From: Streptomyces sp. AM 2-1-1 | GTDB taxonomy: Bacteria > Actinomycetota > Actinomycetes > Streptomycetales > Streptomycetaceae | Assembly (NCBI RefSeq): GCF_029167645.1 | Contig: NZ_CP119147.1 | Location: 6,838,501 to 6,902,500, forward strand | Length of the DNA stretch: 64,000 nt | Direction of reading: 5' to 3' | Shown here: positions 8,502 through 16,269 of the stretch, piece by piece | Position numbering within the stretch: position 1 is the stretch's first letter | Layout: every line of letters starts with the position of its first letter | Program-made: the position numbers and the translations under genes | The notes under the pieces: model-generated | The model's database searches: none | What the model was told of the DNA's origin: nothing | What the model saw: only the letters and a program-made list of their open reading frames with translations

Positions 8502-9758
8502 TCAGACCACCGTCACCGGGTGACGGACCACGGCGTCGAAGAGGTACCCCTGCGTGTTGTGGGCCGTGGACGCCGGCTGGGTGCGCCCCGACCGGTCCGT
8601 GGCCCGGGCCGACAGGACACCCGGTCCGGTCCGCTCCGGCACCCAGTCGGCCGACCAGCGCACCCAGCTCCCCGCGCGCGGTGCGTCGCGCAGCCGGGCC
8701 CGCCGCCAGTGGCCGCCGCCGTCCGTACTGATCTCCACGGAACGGACCGGGGCCCCGCCCGACCAGGAACGGCCCGTCAGCTCGACCCGCCGGTGCGCGG
8801 TGAAGGAGGCACCGATCGGCAGCTCGAAGGCGCTCTTGAGGGTCTGCCGGGTCAGCGGGGCGCTGCCCTCGGCCGGGTACCCGGGGCCGAACAGCCGGTA
8901 GAGCGTGGTGTTCCAGGGGGACACCAGCGGCTGTGCGCTCACCTCGATGTCACCGAGCCACTTGATGTGGGCGATCCCCACCCAGGAGGGCACGATGAGC
9001 CGGACCGGGTGTCCGTGGTCCGGGGGGAGCGGCTCGCCGTTCATCTCGTAGGCGACGAGGACGTCGTCCAGGGCCTTGGAGACCGGCAGTGGCCGGCGCA
9101 CGTGCCCCAGGTTCGTCCCGTCGGTCACGACCTCCCCGTCCAGGCCGCGCGGCAGCACGTCGACCGCGTGCCGGCCGATCCCCGCGCGGCGCAGCACGGT
9201 ACGCAGGGGCACCCCGCGCCAGCGCGCGTTGCCGATCGCGCCGAGGGTCCACGCCGTGCCGCTGACCTGCTGGTTCTGCTGGGAGGTGTAGAAGCTGCGG
9301 GCGTTGCCCGCGCATTCGACGAACCCGGTGCGGGTGACCGAGGGCAGCGCGCGCAGGGCGTCGTACGAGAAGTCCACCGGGCCGCCGGTCAGTCCGTCGC
9401 CCCAGACCGTGAGCTTCCAGTCGGCCGCCTCGATACGGGGGGTCGCGGTGTGGTTCCGCACGAAGAAGCGGTCCGCGGGGGTGAGCAGCCCCGTACCCCG
9501 CAGCGAGGCGAAGTTGGTCTCCGCGTTGGTGCCACGGATCGTGAAGAGGTCGGCGGGCAGCGGCTTCACCACACCGGGCAGGGACTCGGCGGCGTGCGCG
9601 GGCGCGGCGAGGGAGGCCAGCGGCACGCCGGCGGAGGCGGCGGCCACCAGCTTCAGCAGATCCCGCCGGTCGATCCCCGCCGACCGCGCCCGGCCGTCCG
9701 CCCACTGGCGCATCCGTATCCGGTCGTAGGCGGACTCGGACATCGGTGCGTGAACCAT
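8502..9758 (-). CDS. molybdopterin-dependent sulfite-oxidase-family oxidoreductase, Tat-exported
   Basis: This 418-residue protein has a Tat-type signal (DRRDLLKLVAAASAG at about residues 30-44, cleavage near AHA). The sulfite oxidase molybdenum-cofactor domain includes FVECAGNARSFY, whose Cys is the family's Mo ligand, and GTAWTLGAIGNARWRGVPL. A C-terminal dimerisation (Mo-co) domain carries 'VRSVEISTDGGGHWRRARL'. The ATG at 9758 follows AGGAG at good spacing. No haem domain is present, so an external electron acceptor is needed. Substrate may be sulfite or another small oxidisable compound; sequence alone does not decide. Confidence 0.88.
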   Translation of the reverse strand: MVHAPMSESAYDRIRMRQWADGRARSAGIDRRDLLKLVAAASAGVPLASLAAPAHAAESLPGVVKPLPADLFTIRGTNAETNFASLRGTGLLTPADRFFVRNHTATPRIEAADWKLTVWGDGLTGGPVDFSYDALRALPSVTRTGFVECAGNARSFYTSQQNQQVSGTAWTLGAIGNARWRGVPLRTVLRRAGIGRHAVDVLPRGLDGEVVTDGTNLGHVRRPLPVSKALDDVLVAYEMNGEPLPPDHGHPVRLIVPSWVGIAHIKWLGDIEVSAQPLVSPWNTTLYRLFGPGYPAEGSAPLTRQTLKSAFELPIGASFTAHRRVELTGRSWSGGAPVRSVEISTDGGGHWRRARLRDAPRAGSWVRWSADWVPERTGPGVLSARATDRSGRTQPASTAHNTQGYLFDAVVRHPVTVV

Positions 9759-9995
9759 GGACGCTCCTCGGAGGCTGCGGGCGGTCGTGCGGCGCGGCTT
9801 CGCCGCGGGCCGGTTACGGACCGTAGGACGAGCGGCCCCCGTCGGGAAGGGACTCGCACCCCCCGCCACGAACCTGCAACGTGCGCGCAACAGTCGAGCG
9901 CCGGCGAGGCCCGACGACCGCGCTCCTCCCCCTTCGACCTGGGTCCGCCCGCAGCCCCGCAGCCTTGTCGAGGGCGTGGGGCGGAAAGCGCACGC

Positions 9996-10029
9996 ACGTG
10001 GGGCGCGGCCCCAAGGCCGCGCCCCACGT
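9996..10029 (-). terminator. terminator hairpin after the sigma factor gene
   Basis: A perfect 15-bp stem with a CCAA loop (arms 9996-10010 and 10015-10029) sits about 30 bases downstream of the sigma factor stop. On the + strand it is followed by TTCTTC, so it may act in both directions. The remaining 9759-9995 interval should hold the molybdoenzyme promoter; no clear site was seen. Confidence 0.75.
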
Positions 10030-10057
10030 TCTTCTTCCGGGCAGTCCCGGACCCGCG

Positions 10058-10930
10058 TCACTCCTCCGTCAGCATCCCCTCGCGCAGCTTGCGCAGCAGG
10101 CGGCTGAGCAGCCGTGAGACGTGCATCTGGGAGATGCCCAGTTCGGCGCCGATCTGCGCCTGGGTCATCTCCTGGCCGAAGCGCATGTTGATGATCTGGC
10201 GTTCGCGGGCGTCCAGTTGGCTCATGAGCGGCGCCAGCGCGTGGATGTTCTCCACGCCCTCCATGGCGGAGTCCGGCTCACCGAGCACGTCGGCGAAAGT
10301 GCGGCCGTTCGTGTGCGGGCGGCCCGCCTCGCCGCTGTCGGTGGGCATGTCGAGCGAACCCGCCGTGTAGCCGTTGGAGGCGACGATGCCTTCGGTGACC
10401 TCTTCGGGCGTCAGGCCGAGGTGGTCGGCGAGTTCCTGCACGGTGGGGTCACGGTCCAACTCGACGGCGAGGTGGTCCTTGGCCTTGGCGAGGTCGACCC
10501 GCAGCTCCTGGAGCCGGCGGGGGACGTGCACCGCCCAGCTGGTGTCGCGGAAGAACCGCTTGATCTCGCCGACGATGTAGGGCACGGCGAACGAGGTGAA
10601 CTCCACCTCGCGCGTGAGGTCGAAACGGTCGATGGCCTTGATCAACCCGATCGTGCCGACCTGGATGATGTCCTCCATGTCGCCGCTGCCCCGGTTGCGG
10701 AACCGGCCGGCGGCGAAGCGGACGAGGGAGAGGTTCATCTCGATCAGGGTGTTCCGCGCGTACTGGTACGCGTGGGTCCCCTCCTCGAGTTCCTGGAGGC
10801 GGTCGAAGAAGACGCGCGAGAGCTGACGCGCGTCCTGCGGAGCGACCTTCCCGGCGTCCTCGATCCACGGGAGCCCGTCCGCCACCTCCGCCTGTTCCAC
10901 ATCCGTCATCCGTGCCGTGTGTGCGGTCAT
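10058..10930 (-). CDS. SigB/SigF-subfamily RNA polymerase sigma factor
   Basis: This 290-residue sigma-70 family protein has region 2 (NLSLVRFAAGRFRNRGSGDM, DIIQVGTIGLIKAIDRFD), region 3 (VPRRLQELRVDLAKAKDHLA) and region 4 with a helix-turn-helix (MTQAQIGAELGISQMHVSRL). No region 1.1 is present, which matches the general stress/differentiation sigma factors of the SigB/SigF/SigG group in Streptomyces. The first ATG at 10930 is preceded by AGAGGAG. No anti-sigma gene is adjacent, so control would be in trans. It may serve stress genes such as the DUF2382 and DUF1992 genes nearby; that is inference. Confidence 0.93.
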   Translation of the reverse strand: MTAHTARMTDVEQAEVADGLPWIEDAGKVAPQDARQLSRVFFDRLQELEEGTHAYQYARNTLIEMNLSLVRFAAGRFRNRGSGDMEDIIQVGTIGLIKAIDRFDLTREVEFTSFAVPYIVGEIKRFFRDTSWAVHVPRRLQELRVDLAKAKDHLAVELDRDPTVQELADHLGLTPEEVTEGIVASNGYTAGSLDMPTDSGEAGRPHTNGRTFADVLGEPDSAMEGVENIHALAPLMSQLDARERQIINMRFGQEMTQAQIGAELGISQMHVSRLLSRLLRKLREGMLTEE

Positions 10931-11373
10931 CCCCTCACGCTCCTCTGGTCGAGTGCCCCTCAGTCACTGGCACCTTCCCCGGGTCCAACGCCTCATGCGC
11001 CGTCAGCGAAACTTAAAAGGGCCGGAGTTCGCAATTGGCCGGGAACCTGTGGCGCGGGCGCCCGCCCGCCGTCCCGGGAGGGGCTGCCGGGCCGTCCGGA
11101 TACGGATCGGCCCCACCGGTACGGGGGCGCCCGGTGGGGCGGGCGGGCACCGGAGTGCCCCGCTGAGGTCCCGGAGAAGGCAGACCGGCGAGGCGCTGCC
11201 CTGGCTCCGGTCGACCGCGGTTCCCCCGCGTTTCTCCCGCACGCCGGGGTGGCCCGGCGGAGCCGTACCGGGCAACCCCGCGGGGCCCGGGAATACGCGG
11301 TCGCCGCAGGCGCTTCTCGCCAGATGCACGTCGACGTCCGGCGCGCCCCAGGAATCCCGGAGCGAGGAAAAGC
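10931..11373. other. intergenic region between divergent sigma factor and GNAT genes
   Basis: This stretch of 443 bases has no ORF with coding character in either strand. It must carry the divergent promoters; an A/T-rich patch at 11008-11035 is the likeliest core region, but no convincing -35/-10 pair was identified. Confidence 0.4.
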
Positions 11374-12168
11374 ATGTCCGAGGCACACGTCACCGATCAC
11401 CGCCCGGCCCCCGCGAGCCACGGGAGCGGACCGGTGGACGTCCCGGCCCCGCGGCGGGAGAGCCCGGCCCCGTCCGGCCACCCCCTGGACCATCCGTCCC
11501 TCTCCGCACTCCACGGTCCCCACGCGCACTTCGCGGAACGGCGGGGCCGCGTCGTCCGCTACCCCGCCGACGTCTCCCCGTGGACGGCCATGCCCGACGA
11601 GCCCGACGCGCGGGACTGGGCCGACGCCGCCGCACTCGCCGGGCCCGGCGCCTTCGTCATGTTCATGGGCGCCGCACAGGCGCCGCCCGCGGACTGGGAG
11701 GACGGCTTCGAAATCGAGGGTGTCCAGCTGACCGGTGAAGGGCTGCGCACGGAGGCGTACCCGGAGGCGGTGCGGCTCGGCGCGGCCGACGTGCCGGAGA
11801 TGCTGGATCTGGTCGAGCGGACCCGCCCCGGCCCCTTCCTCCCGCGCACCGTCGAGATGGGTACGTACCTGGGCGTCCGGCGCGGCGGGGAACTCGTCGC
11901 GATGGCGGGGGAGCGGGTGCACCCGGCCGGCTGGACCGAGATCAGCGCTGTCTGCACCGACCCGGCCGTACGGGGCCAGGGTCTCGCCGGCCGGCTGGTG
12001 CTGGCCGTCGCCCACGGGATCACGGAGCGCGGCGAGACACCGTTCCTGCACGCGGCGGCCGACAACACCGGGGCGATCCGGCTCTACGAGGCCCTCGGCT
12101 TCCGGCTCCGCCGGGGGATCGTCTTCCGCGGCGCGACCGCCCCGAAGGCTCCGTCCCGCGCGTCGTAG
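11374..12168 (+). CDS. GNAT-family N-acetyltransferase (FR47-like)
   Basis: This 264-residue protein has the acetyl-CoA-binding core in its C-terminal half: EISAVCTDPAVRGQGLAGRL (motif A, R/QxxGxG/A) and a downstream NTGAIRLYEALGF motif B. The N-terminal about 100 residues are less conserved and contain a Pro-rich lead. An AGGAAA site precedes the ATG. The acceptor substrate is unknown. It stands alone, divergent from the sigma factor, and is followed by a strong hairpin. Confidence 0.88.
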   Translation: MSEAHVTDHRPAPASHGSGPVDVPAPRRESPAPSGHPLDHPSLSALHGPHAHFAERRGRVVRYPADVSPWTAMPDEPDARDWADAAALAGPGAFVMFMGAAQAPPADWEDGFEIEGVQLTGEGLRTEAYPEAVRLGAADVPEMLDLVERTRPGPFLPRTVEMGTYLGVRRGGELVAMAGERVHPAGWTEISAVCTDPAVRGQGLAGRLVLAVAHGITERGETPFLHAAADNTGAIRLYEALGFRLRRGIVFRGATAPKAPSRAS

Positions 12169-12180
12169 ACCGGCGCACGC

Positions 12181-12225
12181 GTGACGGCGGGGCGGCGCGG
12201 GGGATACGCGCCGCCCCGCCGTCAC
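12181..12225 (+). terminator. terminator hairpin after the GNAT gene
   Basis: A perfect 19-bp stem with a 7-nt loop (arms 12181-12199 and 12207-12225) begins 12 bases past the stop codon. Confidence 0.85.
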
Positions 12226-12655
12226 GCCCGGCTCCCGCCCGGTCCGGCCCCGGGCGGGAGCCGGGTCGGAACCGGGGAGGCTCGTCGAACCACTGGTGCC
12301 CGGACGGGGGGCACGCGGTGACGCCCAGCGGTCGCGCTTTCCAGGGGCGACCGCGCCTCGACCGTCCGCTCGGACCCCGTTCGCCCGGTTCCGTCCACTC
12401 CACCCTCGGTGCCCGGTCACAGCCGGTGGCGCCGGACGTCGAGCTCCGTGACCTTCTCCGTGATCAGTTCACCCTCGTCGACGAGCGTGTCGGGGGTCTC
12501 GACCGGCTCATCGGCGAGCCTTCGGCGAGAGCGTGACCCGTCCGGTCCGCGTCTCGGCAGTGATCACCTCGGCAGTGAGGCGCCGGCCGAGATCCCACCG
12601 GCCGGAGCGCTGGATCACTTCCCGGAACCCGCCCCGAACGTCCCGGTGCGACCAA
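12226..12655. other. gene-poor interval with a coding-like minus-strand remnant
   Basis: No complete gene is seen. On the minus strand, about 12420-12620 reads with good codon character in two adjacent frames (fragments such as RRLTAEVITAETRTGRVTL and DEPVETPDTLVDEGELIT) separated by a frame change. This suggests a decayed small gene. No family is recognised. Confidence 0.3.
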
Positions 12656-12670
12656 TGTCCCACTGCGACA
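12656..12670 (+). promoter_or_regulatory. TetR-type operator
   Basis: The sequence TGTCCCACTGCGACA is a near-perfect dyad of the TGTCnCAnTGnGACA type bound by many actinobacterial TetR repressors. It lies 22 bases before the TetR start, in the expected promoter position of the tetR/SDR/alcohol dehydrogenase group, which suggests autoregulation. Confidence 0.6.
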
Positions 12671-12692
12671 CTTTCAGGTGTACGGTGCAGAT

Positions 12693-13376
12693 ATGAGCAC
12701 GGAGCAGAGGGAACCGGAGAGGCGGAGCCGCAAGGCCCGCCGGACCCGGGACACGCTGGCGCGAGCCGCGTTCGAGTTGGTACTCGACCGGGGACTGCGG
12801 AAGGTGACGGTCGAGGAGATCGCGGAAGCGGCCGACGTCGACCGGCGCACCTTCAGCCGGTACTTCCGGAGCAAGGAGGACGCGGTCCTCGACGCCGTGC
12901 GCGGCGACGGCGACCGCATCAATGAATCCCTGCGTGCCCGCCCCGCCGCGGAACCCCCGCTCACCGCGTACCGCCGTGCCGTACTCGACTGGCTCGACGA
13001 CACGGAGGCGGGCCCCTGGCACCTGCGCCCCCGGATCTTCGACCTGCTGGTCCTGGCCGAGGAGGAGCCGACCCTCTACGCGGCCTACCACCACATCAGG
13101 GTGGACGCCCAGGAGGAGTCGATCGCGATCCTCGCGGACCGGCTCGGCGTGGACCGCCGCGTGGACCTGCGTCCCGCGGTGACCGTGGCCGCCGGAGCGG
13201 GCGCCCTGCTCGCCGCGCAAGCCGCCTGGGTACGCGGCGGCCTCCCGGCGGCCCTGCCCGCCCTCGTGGTCCAGGCGTTCGACGCACTCTCCCCGGACCT
13301 CCTGGCCCCGGCCCCACCCGGCCGTGTACCAGGACCGGCGCACCGCAGCACCACAGAAAGAAGCACCCCATCATGA
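12693..13376 (+). CDS. TetR-family transcriptional regulator
   Basis: This 227-residue repressor has an N-terminal helix-turn-helix (RDTLARAAFELVLDRGLRKV and IAEAADVDRRTFSRYFRSKE, residues about 15-62) and a helical ligand domain. The ATG at 12693 is used; a GTG at 12678 would add five residues. Its stop overlaps the start of the SDR gene (ATGA), so it is co-transcribed with the enzyme genes it probably controls through the operator just upstream. Confidence 0.92.
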   Translation: MSTEQREPERRSRKARRTRDTLARAAFELVLDRGLRKVTVEEIAEAADVDRRTFSRYFRSKEDAVLDAVRGDGDRINESLRARPAAEPPLTAYRRAVLDWLDDTEAGPWHLRPRIFDLLVLAEEEPTLYAAYHHIRVDAQEESIAILADRLGVDRRVDLRPAVTVAAGAGALLAAQAAWVRGGLPAALPALVVQAFDALSPDLLAPAPPGRVPGPAHRSTTERSTPS

Positions 13377-14149
13377 GCACTGACCTCACCCTCTCCTACG
13401 CGACCGAGTTCACCGGCAAGGTCGCGCTGGTCACCGGCGGCGCCTCCGGCATCGGCCTGGCCCTGTCGAAGCGCCTCGCGGCGGGCGGCGCGGCGGTCGT
13501 CGTCGCCGACTACGACGAGGAGGGCGCCCGCAGGACGGTCGCGGAGCTGACGGCCACCGGCGCCCGCGCCGCCGCCGTCCGGCTGGACGTCACCGACCCC
13601 GCCTCCGTCGAAGCCGGCGTGCGCTTCACCGTCGACACCTTCGGCGTGCTCCACCTCGCGGTGAACAACGCCGGCATCGGCGGCCCTGCCGCGCCCACCG
13701 GCGAGTACGCCGTCGAGGACTGGAACCGCGTCGTCGCCACCAACCTCAGCGGCGTCTTCCACTCGATGCGTTACGAGATCCCCGAACTCCTGAAGACCGG
13801 CGGCGGTGCCATCGTCAACATCTCCTCCATCCTCGGCACCAACGGCTTCGCCCAGTCCCCGGCCTACGTCGCCGCCAAGCACGGTGTCGTCGGCCTGACC
13901 AAGACGGCGGCCCTGGAGTACGCGGCACAGAACATCCGCGTCAACGCCGTGGGCCCCGGCTTCATCGACACCCCGCTGCTGCGCGACACCGACGCCCCGG
14001 CACGCGACCACCTCGTCTCGCTCCACCCCGCGGGCCGCCTGGGCACGTCGGAGGAGGTCGCCGAACTCGCCGCGTTCCTGCTCTCCGACCGCGCATCCTT
14101 CGTCCACGGCAGCTACCACCTGGTCGACGGCGGCTACTCCGCCTCCTGA
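13373..14149 (+). CDS. short-chain dehydrogenase/reductase (classical SDR)
   Basis: This 258-residue NAD(P)-dependent oxidoreductase has cofactor motif TGGASGIG (about residue 21), NNAGIGG, catalytic Ser in NISSILG, and Tyr/Lys in YVAAKHG. An acidic residue after the second strand (VVADYDEEGA) suggests NAD(H) preference. The gene overlaps tetR and is followed after 116 bases by a zinc alcohol dehydrogenase, giving an alcohol/carbonyl interconversion pair. Substrate unknown. Confidence 0.92.
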   Translation: MSTDLTLSYATEFTGKVALVTGGASGIGLALSKRLAAGGAAVVVADYDEEGARRTVAELTATGARAAAVRLDVTDPASVEAGVRFTVDTFGVLHLAVNNAGIGGPAAPTGEYAVEDWNRVVATNLSGVFHSMRYEIPELLKTGGGAIVNISSILGTNGFAQSPAYVAAKHGVVGLTKTAALEYAAQNIRVNAVGPGFIDTPLLRDTDAPARDHLVSLHPAGRLGTSEEVAELAAFLLSDRASFVHGSYHLVDGGYSAS

Positions 14150-14265
14150 CCACCCTCCCCCGGGAGGTGTCAGGGGCGACGGGGGCCCGGAAAGGGGCCC
14201 ACCACCGGCCGGCCGTCCCTGAGCGGCGTCCGGCGGTGGGCCCGGTACAGAAGAGAGGAAGAACC

Positions 14266-15306
14266 ATGAAGGCAGTTCAGTACCGCACCATCGGCGGGGC
14301 ACCCGAGGTGGTCGAGATACCGAAGCCCGTGCCGGGACCGGGCCAGGTCCTGCTGAAAGTCACCGCGGCCGGGGTCTGCCACTCCGACATCGCCGTGATG
14401 AGCTGGTCCGCCGAGGAGCTCACCTACCCGCTTCCGCTCACCCTCGGCCACGAGGGCGTCGGCACCGTCGTCGGGCTCGGCGAAGGCGCCCAGGGCGTCT
14501 CGATCGGCGAGAACGTCGCCGTCTACGGTCCCTGGGGCTGCGGCACCTGCGTGAACTGTGCCGAGGGCCGTGAGAACTACTGCCTGCGCGCCACGGAGCT
14601 CGGCATCATGCCGCCCGGCCTCGGCAACCCCGGCGCCATGGCCGAGTACATGATCGTCGACGACACCCGCCACCTCGTCCCGATCGGCGACCTCGACCCG
14701 GTCAAGACCGTCTCCCTGACCGACGCCGGCCTGACGCCGTACCACGCGATCACGCGCTCGCTGCCGAAGCTGCGTCCCGGCGCCACCGCCGTCGTCATCG
14801 GCACCGGCGGCCTCGGCCACGTCGCCATCCAGTTGCTGCGCGCCATGACCGCCGTCAAGGTCATCGCCCTCGACGTCACCGAGGAGAAGCTGGACCTGGC
14901 CCGCGAGGTCGGTGCCCACGAGACCGTCCTCTCCGACGAGAACGCGGCCGCCAGGGTCCGGGAGCTGACCGGCGGTGTCGGGGCCAAGGTCGTCTTTGAC
15001 TTCGTCGGTGTCCCGGCGACCGTGCGGACGGCCGGAGCGGTCGCCTCCGTCGACAGCGACGTCACCATCGTCGGCATCGGCGGCGGACTGCTCCCCGTGG
15101 GCTTCGGAGTGCTGCCGTTCGCCACCTCCGTCAGCGCGCCGTACTGGGGCTCCCGCAAGGAGCTCGCCGAGGTGATCGAGCTGGCGCACACCGGCGCGGT
15201 CGACGTCCACGTCGAGACGTACTCCATCGACGAGGCCCCGCTCGCCTACGAGCGCCTGCACGCGGGCAAGATCAACGGCCGGGCCGTCATCCTGCCCAAC
15301 GGCTGA
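14266..15306 (+). CDS. zinc-dependent alcohol dehydrogenase (MDR family)
   Basis: This 346-residue medium-chain dehydrogenase has catalytic zinc ligands Cys in GVCHSD and His-Glu in GHEGVG. The structural zinc site is the four Cys of CGTCVNCAEGRENYC, and the Rossmann motif is GTGGLGHVAIQLL. An AGAGAGGA site precedes the ATG at 14266. It would oxidise a primary or secondary alcohol with NAD. It forms one regulatory group with the upstream TetR and SDR, possibly for degradation or detoxification of an alcohol/aldehyde; that is inference. Confidence 0.92.
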   Translation: MKAVQYRTIGGAPEVVEIPKPVPGPGQVLLKVTAAGVCHSDIAVMSWSAEELTYPLPLTLGHEGVGTVVGLGEGAQGVSIGENVAVYGPWGCGTCVNCAEGRENYCLRATELGIMPPGLGNPGAMAEYMIVDDTRHLVPIGDLDPVKTVSLTDAGLTPYHAITRSLPKLRPGATAVVIGTGGLGHVAIQLLRAMTAVKVIALDVTEEKLDLAREVGAHETVLSDENAAARVRELTGGVGAKVVFDFVGVPATVRTAGAVASVDSDVTIVGIGGGLLPVGFGVLPFATSVSAPYWGSRKELAEVIELAHTGAVDVHVETYSIDEAPLAYERLHAGKINGRAVILPNG

Positions 15307-15312
15307 GCCTCC

Positions 15313-15348
15313 CCGGATCCGTCGTGCCCGCGGGCGGCGCGGATCCGG
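15313..15348 (+). terminator. possible terminator after the alcohol dehydrogenase
   Basis: A 9-bp inverted repeat (CCGGATCCG / CGGATCCGG) encloses a GC-rich 18-nt loop that can itself pair. It starts 7 bases past the stop, between convergent genes. Confidence 0.5.
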
Positions 15349-15522
15349 TTCGCGAGCCCCCACCCCGACGCGGGCCGCCGCACCTCTGCGACGGCCCGCA
15401 TCGGCGTGTCCGGAGCACGTCGGCCGGAGGGAGGCGGGCTCCCGTGCGGTGATCCGCGCCGGACGGCCGGCGGCCCCGCACCGCGTCGGACCGGAGCCGG
15501 GGAAGCGTACCCCCCGGCGGAC

Positions 15523-15999
15523 TCACGGCCGCAGGTGCGCCAACAGCCGTTCCACGAAGACCCGCTGGCCGGTCACCAGCCGGGACGCCGCCTCCTGCGG
15601 GGTGCACCAGGCGACCCGGTCGATCTCGGGGAACTCCTGGACCACGCCGGAGCCCCGCGGCCACTCCATGGCGAAGGTGCCGTACACCGCCTTCGCGAGG
15701 TCCACCTCGCCCTCCACCGCCCAGATGACCACCATCTTGCCGCTCGGCTGGCGGGACTGGCCCAGCGGCACCCACAACCCCTCCGGCACCGGCAGCCCCA
15801 CCTCCTCCTCGAACTCCCGCCGGGCCGCCGTCTCCGGCGTCTCGCCCGGCTCGTACTCCCCCTTGGGGATCGACCACGCGGCATCCTCCTGGCCGTCCCA
15901 GAACGGGCCCCCCATGTGGCCGAGCAACACCTCGACCCCGGTGCCGTCGGTCCCGGTCCGGTAGAGAAGGACCCCCGCGCTGCGCTTGCTCATCGACAT
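15523..15999 (-). CDS. NUDIX hydrolase
   Basis: This 158-residue pyrophosphohydrolase has an intact Nudix box, GEYEPGETPETAARREFEEE then VGL, matching Gx5Ex7REUxEExGU. The N-terminus SAGVLLYR and the 'WSIPKGEYEPGE' lead-in resemble the diadenosine-polyphosphate/MutT-like branch. Start at 15999 is preceded by GGAGA. It probably acts in nucleotide housekeeping. It is divergent from the large secreted phosphoesterase gene. Confidence 0.92.
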   Translation of the reverse strand: MSMSKRSAGVLLYRTGTDGTGVEVLLGHMGGPFWDGQEDAAWSIPKGEYEPGETPETAARREFEEEVGLPVPEGLWVPLGQSRQPSGKMVVIWAVEGEVDLAKAVYGTFAMEWPRGSGVVQEFPEIDRVAWCTPQEAASRLVTGQRVFVERLLAHLRP

Positions 16000-16269
16000 G
16001 TCGTCAATTCTCCGTACATCGCGCCGCCTTCGCCACCGGTTCCGGCATACCGGACGGCCGGATCCGGTCGCCCGTCGCCGGACCGGCCGGCGTGCGGCGC
16101 GTCCTGGGGGCGCTGACGCCGCGTCGTGAGCCCGGCGCCGTGGCGGACCCGCCGTACTCTGTTGTCCCCGCCGTGACTCCTGCCCTCTGGCGCTCTTCGG
16201 ACGCCCCCGGCACGCTGTCCGCCACAAGCGCTGATGAACCGTCCAACCCGCCTTTCAGCAGGAGGACTT

